This document shows positions 10,901 to 22,500 of a DNA stretch of 64,000 nucleotides, in pieces (the first letter of the stretch is position 1; every line of letters starts with the position of its first letter). The notes beneath the pieces were generated by a model. That model searched no databases, was not told where the DNA came from, and was given only the letters and a program-made list of their open reading frames with translations. The stretch is taken from positions 82,501 to 146,500 of the forward strand of contig JAJTWR010000080.1 in the NCBI GenBank assembly GCA_021613335.1, read 5' to 3'. This stretch comes from Whitmania pigra (taxonomy: Eukaryota; Annelida; Clitellata; Hirudinida; Haemopidae). A program made the translations under genes and the position numbers.

Positions 10901-13900
10901 GCTTGTTTGATCAGACAATCAATGGCTATATATGTGCCTGTTCTACCTACTCCTGCACTGTATTCATACTTTTCAAGTTATTACTCTTTTCAGGTTTAAG
11001 GACCAATAAAAAAAGGTTTTACCTGCAATGAACTAGCAGTGGGCTTTTTGAATATTTTTGAAGACAATCCACTCTTTCTCTGAAGTCCAATAGCGGAAAG
11101 CAACAATTTGGGGTGCGATAATCACTCCACGACATGAATTGCATGTGCACAATAGCTCTTGATGTTTCTCTGCATTGCTATTTATAATTACATGTATTTT
11201 ACCATTAAAAAACAATTAACATTTCTTCTTTTTAGAAATTGTGATTCGTGTAATTGACTTTTTCTATTGAATAAACCAGATGCATTTACCAAAAACAAAC
11301 CGAATTTGGTTTATTATTGTGTTCAGTAATTGGCTAAACTAACTGCCTACTAATTTTTTTTAATAATAATAATAATTAAAAAATTTTTGAGTAATGCAAA
11401 AACTAAGCAACACTAAATTGCATGCAACTGCTATAAAGTAAATATATTTCACTTAAAGTTAAATATTATTTAAACATACTTAAAATTCATTACTCACATT
11501 TGCCATTTTTAATACCAGATATCGGCAGACATAATCAGCAAATTGACTCTCCTTGACAATAGTTACAGATATCATGCCATAAATGGCTTCACCTTGATTG
11601 CAATCTGGCCAATATTGTACACATTTGTTCTGAGGCAAAATTAAAAGAGCTATATTATGTAGAGAAAATAAACAAATTCTATGCAAAAAAAATAAATTAA
11701 GTTAGCGTATATCTGGATGTGAAAATAAAGGCGATATCTTCAAATCGGATAAAAAGTATTATAAGGACATTTAATTATGCAACCGAGAAGGGACTCAGAG
11801 TCCATCAAGCAAAATTAAATTGCGGGTGTGGGGTATTAAAACAGTATAATATCGCAAAGTTGCAGATAGGTAAAATGCCGGACGACACCGGACCGGAGTC
11901 ACACCGCAGCGCAGCTCCGAGTGTGTCCGAGTCTCTCGCCATGGACAAGACCCCCCAAGAGCCAGGATAGGGTTCCCTCGAGAAAACGACAAGAAAGGCT
12001 AGTCAGGACTGGACGAAAAACTTAAGCAAGGACTCAAGAAAAGCCTGAAGATATGAACTGCGGACCAAACGGCGGGTCCCGAAAATTTCTGTCTACGGCT
12101 GCCTCTACAAAGAAATTATAAGACCCATTTTGCATATATTAAGTACACGAGGTGAAGAAGCCAGTGAAGAGCTTTCATGTCCGCCATAGGGAAACTGGGA
12201 TGGAAGGGATCGAGATAACATCGCCAATGAGAGCCTCGCATAGTCGAAGTTTGTTTATAAAAAGCAGGTAGCATGCTACGTGAAGAAGTCATTGAGAGCT
12301 TTCGCAGTCGCTCCAGTCCAAGCAGCAGTGACCGACATAACAAGGTCAACGAGTGCCTCTCATAGCCTGCGATAAATGTTGGGTCCAGAAAGATAAAAAC
12401 CGAGAGAGATATGCGGCTGATCAACGGATCCCCCCCCCTCCCACACGAAAACGTTTAAAGACGGGGAAACTCTTCTGAATATCCCTGTCGGAGCTCCAAG
12501 GCGAAGTAACAAGAAATTATAGACATCTTTTTTAGCCTGGTTCGAGAAGGATTTGATAAATGGGCGTGCAAGTTTGCTCAGAGGGTAGCGTGCCTCCGAA
12601 CGACGGTGAAAGCAACACTCGTTACGTGTCATGTTCAAAACCCAACTTGCAATAACTAGCCACAAAGCGCCCCTGACGCTTGTGGCGCTATACAAATGCA
12701 CTTATTATTATTATGTTTTCCCACACCAATTACTTCAGTAACACTAGATATTTTATAGTATGGGGTCATCCATAAAAGACGTCCACAAGAGGCGGGGGAG
12801 CGGATTCTTCAAAAGCGGATTAATGCGAAGAAGAGGAAGGATGATTTGCGGAATCCGCAACATAATGCAAACATATTTTTTTATTGATTTTATATCCTTT
12901 ATTTCGATACTCTTTTATCTACATTTATAAAAAAAATTGCATAGACTTTGGAACTAGTTCAAAAAAGACGTGCCTCAACTCAAAGCAAATATTGTGACAT
13001 AGAAAATCTATTATTGGTTAGAAAATTTACAGCAATCGGATTTTTGTATTATAACATAAGAATTGCTTATTCATTAAAATCAAAAAAAAATATTTTTATG
13101 CAAATATGCGGATGTTCGCATGGGCGGTAAAAAGGTAAAGTTAAAGTGGGCAGAGGGGAAGAGGTAAAAAATGGACAAATTTTTGCGGACGTATTTTATG
13201 GACCCTATGACAATTCTTACTGAACAAGCTTCGATTAGCTGTGTAAGCATAACTATTGTTTCCACTTTGTACTGCCAAACGAGAAACCAAAAATCATTCA
13301 ACGTGTTTTTTTTAGGTCCTGAAATGTAAATATTTATAAAATTTTAGTTTAATATTAAAATTAGTGGTAAAAACTAACCTTGGGTAGCTATGTATGTTTT
13401 TGGATCACCGTTAAAGCCCTAGAAAATAAAAAATCAACAATGTCGCAACATTATTAGTTACACAAAGTATACCAACTTTGATAAAACTGGCATTGATGTA
13501 GTTACTCTCACCCCCTTCCAATTTCACTAAATTTTCATCGACTGTCGATCGTTACAATATTTATTTTATTTAATCTATAATAACTATTTATTAATTATTG
13601 ATAATTACTAATCTTAAAAATTGCATTTAACAATGAATAAATTCTTACATGGTATTATATTTCTAAACCTATTTTTGGTAAGATGGTGTAGATAGAGTCC
13701 GTAGGTCGATGGTTTAATGTCTTCCTTTGGCAATTTCTAAAACAATGTTGGTTAATAATAGGGTTAATTTTTATTTATTTTTAAAATTTTTAATTTTGGA
13801 CTGACCGAAAATTCTTTTTCAAATTCTCCATTTAATATTTTTCTATATATTAGATGTTGCAATTTATTCGTTTGTAAATCCTGCCTTAGATATGAGTCAG

Positions 13901-15971
13901 TTATACGCTGCCCTGTAAATTATGTTAAATTATTAAATTATTACTATTTTACCAATCCTTTCCAATTCAAATTATAATTAGCTTACAGAATCGTGGTTTC
14001 CTTGAAGATTGTTTTCAAACGCAAATTTAAAAAATATCAGGTTTTTAATGATCATCAATAAATTGATTTATTAAACGATTAGAACCTACAATCTATAAAC
14101 TCCCCAGGTCGCGAAGCTTATTAAAAGCAGCAACAAACAAGTTATCGTGGTTGGTATGGTCCATATTCCTTTTGCTAAGTTGTCTTCGTCAAATTGCCCT
14201 AAAAATGTTTGATGTTGGACAAAAATTATTATTGAATTGTAGAATTGAATAAAACTGTTACGATGTTACTTTTATTATTAAGTTATATTTACTTTGATGT
14301 GTGATATTTTTGAATTTATCTATATTGACTTATTAATGCTTAACTTATAAATTCAGCCAAATGTTTATTTTCAGCTGATTGTTTGTTAATATTATATAAT
14401 ATTTAAAACTTTCCGTGAAACGTTTTTAAACTCTGGTGGCAACCTCCTTGTACTTTTTCTCTCTCTGTCAATTAATAAAAAGCGTTAAGAAATTTCAATA
14501 TCATAAGAGTTATCTTTCAAATGGACAAAAATCAAATGCTATAAAACCATACCAAAAATATAACATACCATTTTTTACAGATCCAAAAATCAAAAATTCA
14601 CATGCTGGATCTTTTTGATTTTTAATCATTTTATTCTTGAGAAGTACATGTCTTCCTGTTTTATTGCAAGTGAAGATGTGATATTTGCTGAGGTTGCAAA
14701 ATGATTCGTTTAAAAGGAATTCGATTATAATTTGGTTGGTGATCTGAACATTGAATTCCTTCATTAGCTCAAACTTGTTTCCTAAAATTGTTTTACCATT
14801 TGCACTATTTTACATAATTTGAAACTCGACCAAACTAAACTTATTAACCTAAAATTGCTAATGCTTCAACGAACATTTCTTCATTCAGAGTGACTAATAT
14901 CCAGTGTGCATAACTGAACCATTCTTTAAACGATAGACATGTTTGTAGGTTGCCATCAATTAATGCTTCAACTTTTTCAGTGCCATCAATTTTGAATTCC
15001 GATTCTATCATTGGATCTGTAAGAAAATAAATTTATTTATTTAAAAGCAACAATATGTAAAGATGATCTATAACACATGTTTTCTTACACATTGTATTTG
15101 TACAGATGTCAATTAATACTTTGTCGTTTATTTGATCCTCGTTATTGAAGCTGGTTACGATCGTCAGTCGACATCCAATCACTAAAGGGTCACCGCACTT
15201 AATGATTATATTGCCTTCAATGAATGTTTGATTGCAGACATGTGATGCTCTTGTGAAGTTGTTTACTAACATCCGAAATGTTTGATAATTTGTTATTGTT
15301 GCTGTTTATGACAAAATAATAAAATTACCCTTGAAATCTTTATAAATTTCATTATTATGTGATTACCGTTAATACGAACACTTTGAATAATATAACTTCC
15401 ATTCAAATCCAAAGTCCAGTGCACTTCTTCTCCAACTTTCACTCCACTGACATTTGATTGTTCAATTAAATCTAAGAAAGATAAAAAAAATAGCTTTATG
15501 TCTTGGATTTTAACTTGTGAGTTTGTCTTCATTAAAGAAAATTAGAATACCAATAAATAATTTTATAAAATTAACTTTGCAAAATTTGAATCTTGACCAA
15601 GGATGACATTTCAGCTATTTTCAGGAGTTGGTAATTACAGTTACTCTATAATCGGAGTGAGTTAGTTCGAAATTAGTTGACGAAATTATGAATTCGATGA
15701 CGAACTAATCAACTATTATCTGGTTGATAATGTCAACAGTTTAAGTTTCTAACAAATTTTCCTTGCTGTCCTCAAATGTCTTCTCTGATCAACTTTTATA
15801 TACATTTAATCTCACTTTAATGTTTTATTAAAATAAGCAATTATTTTGCAAAGTCGCTTGTTAGAACAAAATATATTCAAACTTACAAGATTCTCTGTCC
15901 TTCCCGTCACAACTCAACGTATATATTTTGTAGTGCACAAATAACAGTATAATAACATTTTTAAAAACCAT
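7935..15971 (-). CDS. Receptor-type protein tyrosine phosphatase A (two fucolectin-like domains, TM, D1-D2)
   Basis: There are 23 exons from ATG 15971 to TGA 7935, 902 aa, all phases consistent: 15971-15887, 15471-15367, 15301-15089, 15016-14849, 14781-14569, 14198-14090, 14000-13987, 13912-13806, 13736-13649, 13541-13477, 13418-13379, 13318-13221, 11629-11498, 11177-11023, 10957-10822, 10765-10592, 10387-10291, 10221-10151, 10005-9892, 9395-9261, 8829-8684, 8567-8432, 8042-7935. A signal peptide (1-20) is followed by two galactose-binding-like domains (about 29-135, 136-260; [28 protein letters not shown]), TM 274-295, active-type D1 ([24 protein letters not shown] with C530 and R536, WSD D498 instead of WPD) and D2 (WPE at 790-792; C821-L-N-G-S-S-R827). 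D1 should dephosphorylate phosphotyrosine; D2 keeps CX5R but has WPE and Gln before Cys, so it is probably weak or regulatory. The ligand is unknown, plausibly glycan (inference). It is a tandem paralogue of gene B. Confidence 0.9.
8905..9090 (+). mobile_element. tRNA-derived SINE inside intron 20 of phosphatase A
   Basis: Plus-strand copy with a degraded head (ggttggccgaatgggttgca), a weak B box (cctgtttaaaatcctg), the tgggaaggagcgctatctaa body and the ataagaagcgcctctgac 3' end seen at 6.4 kb. It lies between exons 20 and 21 of phosphatase A. No such copy is seen in the equivalent intron of phosphatase B, so it probably inserted after the duplication. Confidence 0.7.
9521..9782. mobile_element. 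GC-rich ~220-bp insertion flanked by 21-bp direct repeats
   Basis: A compact GC-rich block (about 9542-9761) sits in AT-rich intron 19 of phosphatase A. It is bounded by near-identical direct repeats, tttttcaaaaaaccgcaacag at 9521-9541 and cttttcgaaaaaccgcaacag at 9762-9782 (19 of 21 identical). That geometry fits a retroposed insertion with a target-site duplication. I recognise no A/B boxes or open frame, and I cannot name the family. Confidence 0.5.
11719..12115 (+). mobile_element. Possible LINE ORF N-terminal remnant with a zinc-finger-like segment
   Basis: The plus strand in intron 12 of phosphatase A has an open stretch with [15 protein letters not shown], resembling the 'GL.+HQ.+.C' half of a C2H2 finger found at the start of some non-LTR retrotransposon ORFs, followed by acidic and Ser-rich sequence. 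GC content is much higher than in the intron around it. It ends in stops. The assignment is tentative. Confidence 0.35.
12140..12520. repeat. GC-rich block with two diverged ~130-bp repeats
   Basis: Two related segments follow one another: gtgaagaagccagtgaagag near 12152 and gtgaagaagtcattgagagc near 12281, each followed by a gagtgcctc/gagagcctc motif and a 'catag' stretch. Similar aagaaattata-containing segments lie near 12110 and 12510. This looks like an internally duplicated mobile-element fragment. No protein is recognised on either strand. Confidence 0.4.
12555..12715 (+). mobile_element. tRNA-derived SINE in intron 12 of phosphatase A
   Basis: Plus-strand copy with an A box (gtttgctcagagggtagc), 'gaacgacggtgaaagcaaca', a B box (gtgtcatgttcaaaaccc), and a 3' end gtggcgctatacaaatgc followed by (att)n. 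It is the same subtype as the copies at 7.1 and 37.3 kb. Confidence 0.75.
12759..13215. mobile_element. Nonautonomous DNA transposon (MITE) with ~25-bp terminal inverted repeats
   Basis: The left end (atggggtcatccataaaaga, then cgtccac) is mirrored at the right end, whose reverse complement reads atagggtccataaaatacgtccgc. These GGGGTCAYCCATAAA..ACGTC ends are of the TIR type typical of invertebrate DNA-transposon derivatives. The interior is about 400 bp, AT-rich, with no transposase frame. The right end lies about 5 bp from the splice donor of phosphatase A exon 12, whose GT is at 13220-13219. Confidence 0.6.
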
Positions 15972-16553
15972 GTTTTCAATTAATAGTCTAACAGTGACTT
16001 AGAATCAATTCAGAAAGTTCTGAATGCTGATCGTTAATTTTGTTAACTTTTATCGAAACATTTTTAAAATATATTTGTCATCCATCGCATGCCAAACTTG
16101 TGATCTAATGTCACATTTGAAGAAGATGACGAGTAAATAAGTTGTTGCAAAGAATGGTCACAAAAGAAAGTTATAAAACAGAAACCAATAATTAAGAGAA
16201 AATAATTGTGCTTTTCAAGTATATTTCACTTTTCAAATGTATGCATTTGTGTGTTCATATAATAATAGCATTAATAATAAACCCAATTTACATTTTGCCC
16301 AGCAAAGTTTGTGCTCGTGTCGTAGAAATTAAGATTTCAATAAATGTGGGGAAACTTGATGTCGGATTTTTATTCTGATATCTGATTGGAACACATGATA
16401 AATAACATAATTGCCTAAAGCAACTTAATAAGAAAAACAAATTTTTAGTTCTTGAGTTGTAATTTTGAATATCTTCAATATAACATTAAATTTCAGTTGG
16501 GCCTAAACAATTTGGATTAGAATTATAATAGTAACAATGATGACGATGACAAC
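15972..16553. promoter_or_regulatory. Upstream region of phosphatase A
   Basis: AT-rich sequence 5' of the phosphatase A start codon. It presumably includes the promoter. No specific motif or additional exon is recognised. Confidence 0.35.
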
Positions 16554-16697
16554 CTTTTCTCCCGGATTAAAAGTGCACGTGAAGTCCTTGAGCGTCAGGT
16601 CGAGGTTCTCCCGGTACCTTGTCGAGTAGTTCACGAACTCCACCTTACAGAACTCCGGCCAATTAGGGGGAAGCACCGCGGACGTATGGGTGGGAGT
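16554..16697 (-). pseudogene. Solitary ABCC (MRP-type) transporter exon fragment
   Basis: A 144-bp GC-rich open segment reads PPNWPEF, KVEFVNYSTRYRENLDLTLK and NPGEKV on the minus strand. This is the sequence just before the Walker A motif of nucleotide-binding domain 2 in MRP/ABCC transporters (family pattern WP..G.+.F.NY..RYR..L..VL....... .GEKVGIVGRTGAGKS). Potential splice sites bound it (TAG before 16697, AAG/GTTGTC at 16554). No Walker A exon follows in the 580 bp down to phosphatase A, and no other ABCC exon is seen upstream. It is most likely a displaced exon or gene fragment left by the rearrangement that made the phosphatase pair. Its frame is intact, so it may be recent. Confidence 0.65.
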
Positions 16698-18075
16698 CTA
16701 CGATGAATGTGCAAATGTATGGTTGCACACAATTATAAAAATGGCTATTATTTTTATAAATATTATGTATTAAAATGATGAGATTATACTATATATTTAT
16801 ATATTATAAATTTTTTATTTTATTTTTTCTTTATGGAGCAGAACAAGAAATGAACATAAATATTATAAAAAAAAAGATTATAAATAAATGAGATTAGATT
16901 ATCAGCAAACTCATGGAATTGTCTTCAGCATCACTAAGGGAAACACTACTTTAGAATGACATCGAAGGCAACTTTTCTCATCACCTTTGAAGATTTTAAA
17001 CTTAAACTGTTATCGCTAGCTTCGACGAAATTTAATTATATTTTGAAGAAGCACTTAAAGAACATTTTATAGCCACATGGACATTGTTTCTTAGCTTGAT
17101 GAGGGGTGGATATGTTATTGAACATTATTTCTTTTGAAAACCTTAGAAGGTTTTATTTCTCAACACTCCATCAATTAATTTAAGTATTTGTTAAAAATGT
17201 GAGAGAATTTAGAATAAGACCGAGAAATGCTTCTAGCATTGTAATTAATGCATTGAATTTGATATCTCATAAGATATCTTAGAAATTTCGTGTTTGTCTA
17301 AGATTGAAATATTAATAAAACTAACTAATAATTAACTATTAAGTGTTGATGCCGACTTAATAAATCAGGGCCATCTGATATTTCAATCAAAATAAATTAG
17401 AAATAAATCTTTTTTATTGATAAAGATATGTAATTGTTTTATTTGAGTTGATTGAACAAAATATTCATTATATTTTCGTTGATTACACCAAGCCTTCAAA
17501 TTTAAACAAGCTTAACTTATGTACCTTTAGCATTACCATTCTTTAGCATTAACTTAACTAAATAAATGTAACTCGAGATTTCAATTGTAAATTATTTCGG
17601 TAAATGAGATAAATACATCTTAATTTGTCATTGTTCTTCAGTCATACTCTCATACATTATTGGGGCGATAAAAGTCGCGATAATTATTTTCTGATAAAAT
17701 TAACATTTACTTGAGAAACTATTTGGTTATTTGTTAAGATAAAGATCGTTTTGCTCGATTTATGGTTTTATTAAAATGATTGTGAATTCTATAAATTCAT
17801 TTCAGTTTCATCGTCAATTTCTTAAGATGCACTTCGGCCGTGTCGTTTATCAGCAAAATTAATGCTTGATTTTGAATAAAATAAGTATTTTACATTAGTT
17901 CCATTCGAAATATTCGTGAAATAGTCAAACACAAAATTGCTAAACCGCTATTTTTAAGTAATGGAGGATCATCGCTTGACTCATTTGATGTTAAACCAAA
18001 AAGACTTAAAACAAAAATTTGTTCACAAACTCCATAATTATGTGTTTCCTTGATTAATTTCAATCTGAAAGGGCG
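16698..18075. other. AT-rich intergenic DNA between the phosphatase paralogues
   Basis: Very AT-rich sequence without recognisable exons, SINE copies or long repeats. It contains the 3' flank of phosphatase B. Confidence 0.5.
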
Positions 18076-19233
18076 TCACATTCCTCTTTCCAATTCATAT
18101 TCATTTGAACGCATAAAGTTGTAATTTCCAGAATCTTCAATACATTCCAAGGCCAATTCGTAAAGAAAGGTGAACTTTTCCTGAAACAATAAAGAAACTA
18201 AATCAAAATTATTGTTTAGTATTGCAACTAACGATTATTAAATAAAATAATAACAAAGTATGCACGATAACTTCTAGATCAGAATGTACAAAACATATTA
18301 AGATAAAAAAAAGAAAAGTCATCTCGAGTTAATTTTTAGCAAGTTATTTGACTTTTTAAAAATTTTCAGAATTGATAAACCTGAGAAATTGCATTAGATC
18401 TGCTGGCGAGTACATATCTGCAGGCCAAAAATGGATCTACTGTTTCGTCCAACAGTATCATATCAATCATGAGCATAGCAGCTGCTGTCAGACCACTTCG
18501 ACTACTGCCGTCTCTAAGAAACAGTGGCATATAATCATGAAGTCATTAGTTTCAAATTCTTTCATAAAGAATAAAAATTAATCATAAGATAATTATTTGT
18601 TGACAATGAAACATATTAAAAAATTACGTTAAACAGAAAACTCACAAACACTGCAGAACGATTCTCAAGTTGCTCTTCACTAGTTGCTTTAAAATCCTCT
18701 GAAATTCATGTTTGTTTCCAGGTACTTGAGAGTTTTCGGGCCATAAATGCCTGGTCACGTGGTATTGAGTGACTTCTTTAACATTTTCTTCAAACTAAAA
18801 TGCAAGATAGAAAAGTAAATTATATTTTTAAGTTCAACTTTTGTATTGCTTTTTAAAATGAAATTAACGAATGCGAAAGTTTATTAATTTTATAATCCGA
18901 ACATACCTAAAACAATTAGTTTTATTGAAATATCCCAATTATTGAATGTTTTTAAACTCACTAAATTAAACTTGACGTTATCCATTAACAGAAATTTACG
19001 TATTACGAAATAATCACTAGATTTATCTTCCATTGTCATGCAAATCGTCAATGAGCCAAATGCAACTGCATCTTTTTTAGGCCAGTAAGAAACGTATTTC
19101 TGAAATATAAATTACTTTTCAACGAATTAAAAATGACAATAACATTTTAATATTTAATCTAATAATAATAATAAGAATAATAAGAATAATAATAATAATA
19201 ATAAGAATAATAATAATAATAATAATAATAATC

Positions 19234-19278
<45 letters not shown>

Positions 19279-19297
19279 TAATAATAATAATAATAAT

Positions 19298-19350
<53 letters not shown>

Positions 19351-19364
19351 TAATAATAATAATA

Positions 19365-19409
<45 letters not shown>

Positions 19410-19441
19410 TAATAATAATAATAATAAATAATAATAATAAT

Positions 19442-19510
<69 letters not shown>

Positions 19511-22500
19511 TTGGACCAACATGGGAGAGTGATGCAAAAGAGAACCCTAATCTTTCTAATAATATATTATACTATATGCATTAATATAATTATACCTAGG
19601 TTTACTAATCTAATAATAATAATAATAATATATGACAGCCATTTAATAACATATATATTTACATCAACCAACTGCTAATTTGCTTACTTTGTCATTGTCC
19701 AAGAGAAAAACCTCTCTTGCGTCGCTCTCCCAAAGCATTTCCCAAAAATTTGACCTCGTTTCGGGGAGTGGTATTGGCATAAGAATGCAAGCATTAGACA
19801 TCTTGAAACACTTAAATTGTGAAATTTTGTGATTGATGCATTTTTATTTGAAATATTTGAAAAAAGTCAACTAATCCATAATGCTATGAAAGCATCTTGT
19901 TACTTGAATTTCCACGGCGTTTATAAATCGAGCACAACTATCTCCGATATCCATGCTAAGTCTGTGATCATCAACTTATGGAAAAAAATTTAAATTTAAA
20001 AATATGTATTCTTTTATTACAAAATGTAATTACAAGCGGTGACTATTTTGTGACGTTTCCTGAAAAAATGGAAGGTTCTTGTGACTGCAGATGTCCATTC
20101 ATAGCTAATTTGGCCAACTTTTTTTAAATTCTAAAATATGCATCAAATAAAGTTATTTTTATTATAAATTTATTTTTATTAAAGTTATTGATGTTAGTCC
20201 TTACTCTGTAAGACTTTTCGCTATCTTCCTTAATGAGTTGTACCTTGTTTTCAAATATGGACTGCTGCGACGCAAAATCGTGAAACTTCATTATGAAGTC
20301 AATGCAGTGCATCCCCGTTTTTGATGCCACATTAGCTTCCACCAAGCTTTTATGTATGAAAATGTATTGTTTCTGAAATAAATGCACGTAATTATAATGT
20401 ATATAAATGTATGTTAAGGATCCGTTTCAATCCAATGTGAGTCCAACCTTATTTTGAACCATGTTCATCCTTTGAAGCCTCAAATCTTTGACGCATTTAT
20501 AAACTGATATTTTACCTTCTTGTTCTGCTTGTTTGATCAGATAATCAATGGCTATATATGTGCCTGTTCTACCTACTCCTGCACTGTTACCCAAACATTT
20601 TAATCAATTACTAAATTTATTTAATTTATGATATGTGGTAAATAAATTATGATAAATGAAGTATTCACCCGCAATGAACCACCAGCGGACTTTTTGAATG
20701 CATTTGAAGAGAATTCACTTTTCTTCTGAAGTCCAAAATGGGAAAGGAATTATGAGGAACACAATAATCAGTCCAAGATAGGAATTGCATGTGAACAACT
20801 GCCCTTGGTGACTCCTTTGGTTGCTGCAATTTAATATAAATATTCTGAAATATTATTATTTTACCACTGCATCATTTATTTGAAACTTATTTAATTCGCA
20901 AATTGGAAATAAAGTTTATTATTGCCTAAAAAAAAGTAAAAAGATGTAAAGATCAAGTGAATGGAAATAATTGTGACTTGTGTCAGTAAATCCGCACAAT
21001 CTACATTCCTATCGAATAATCTGAGTACACTTTGGACTGAAATCGAACTTTGTGCATTCTTTTATTCTTTATTAAACATTTTTTTAATTATCCGAGTAAG
21101 GGTGACTAAAGCCCCAAAACACAATGCAGAAATCATATTTGACAAAAAAAATCGAAATGAAACAAAATTGACTTTCTATCCTAGCTTATTAGATAACATT
21201 ATTCACTAACAAGTAAAGAAAGTTGAAAGTGAAAGTGAAACGGGTTTAACTTCATAAGCGGGAAACAAAGTAAAGAAGATTGGAGTAAAATTAAGAGTTA
21301 AAACAATATTTAGAACAATTTATATTTAATATCTACGAACTGAAAAGAAGACATCAAGCTAATTATCGGAACCATTACCTCTCGCTAAAGCTTATTTTTA
21401 ATTGCTCCATTAAATAAAATTATCCCTTTTAAGTACATTTTACAAAATTAGGCCTCATGTAAGTCCTTATTCATAAATTATTTGAAAGATATACTATATT
21501 GATTTTTTGGCATAGTTGGCGTAGTTACGAATTACAGATCATTCTAAAGACATTGTCGCAGTCATGATTATATGTCTAAGTGATTATATGATTTCAATGC
21601 AAAACTAATTTATTTTCGATAAAGAAACTATTTACTCTTCTTCAGTCATAAACAATTAAAAAACTTTAATTAATAATAAATTAACTACGCCACAAACTTC
21701 TCAACCACACTCACACTGATCACTTTAACCACGAGATTCCTGCGAACATAATCAGCAAATTGACATTCCCTCGCAATTGTGACTGAGATTTTTCCAAAGA
21801 TGGCTTCGCCTTGATCAATATCGGGCCAATATTGCTCGCATTTGTCCTGTAACGATAAATTAAGTCTTTCATCTTTCATGGTTAAGAAGACGTATTTGAT
21901 TTGAAGTATATAGAGGCAGAAGCTAAACTTTCAAGAATCTAATATGATTTAATTTAGTTTGTTTTTACAACAGCCGCCGTAATTAGCTCTTGCCCATCCC
22001 CCCGAAAATTGGTTAGAAGCTCAAAAAAAGCTCTTCTATTTGTGCGAAAGTTTGACCTCTCTCCAGAAAGAGCTGAAATGACTTCTCTGGATCTGTCCCA
22101 ATTAAAACTTTTGAAAATTTTTAGCTTCAACCTACCACTCTAATAATTATCACTAATTGGTTTATTATAAAAAAAAATAATCTAACAATGCCGCCTTCAG
22201 ATAATTGAGTAAGCATGACTATGACATCCACTTTGAATTGCCAAACAAGATTCCAAAAGTCGTTCAATGTATTATTCATGGGACCTTCAAAATGTAATTA
22301 ATTAAGACATGTCGTAACATTGAAATTCCAATAAACCTTGGGTTGCTATGTATGCCCTTGAAACTTCTTTGTATCCCTTTGGAAAAAATAAGTTGCTTCA
22401 ATAATATTTTATAATAACCAATTAATATTGTAGTTAGCAGATGTTTTGTAACCAATGATTATCAATGAATTCTGCATTTTATATGAATTCGCTCTCTAAA

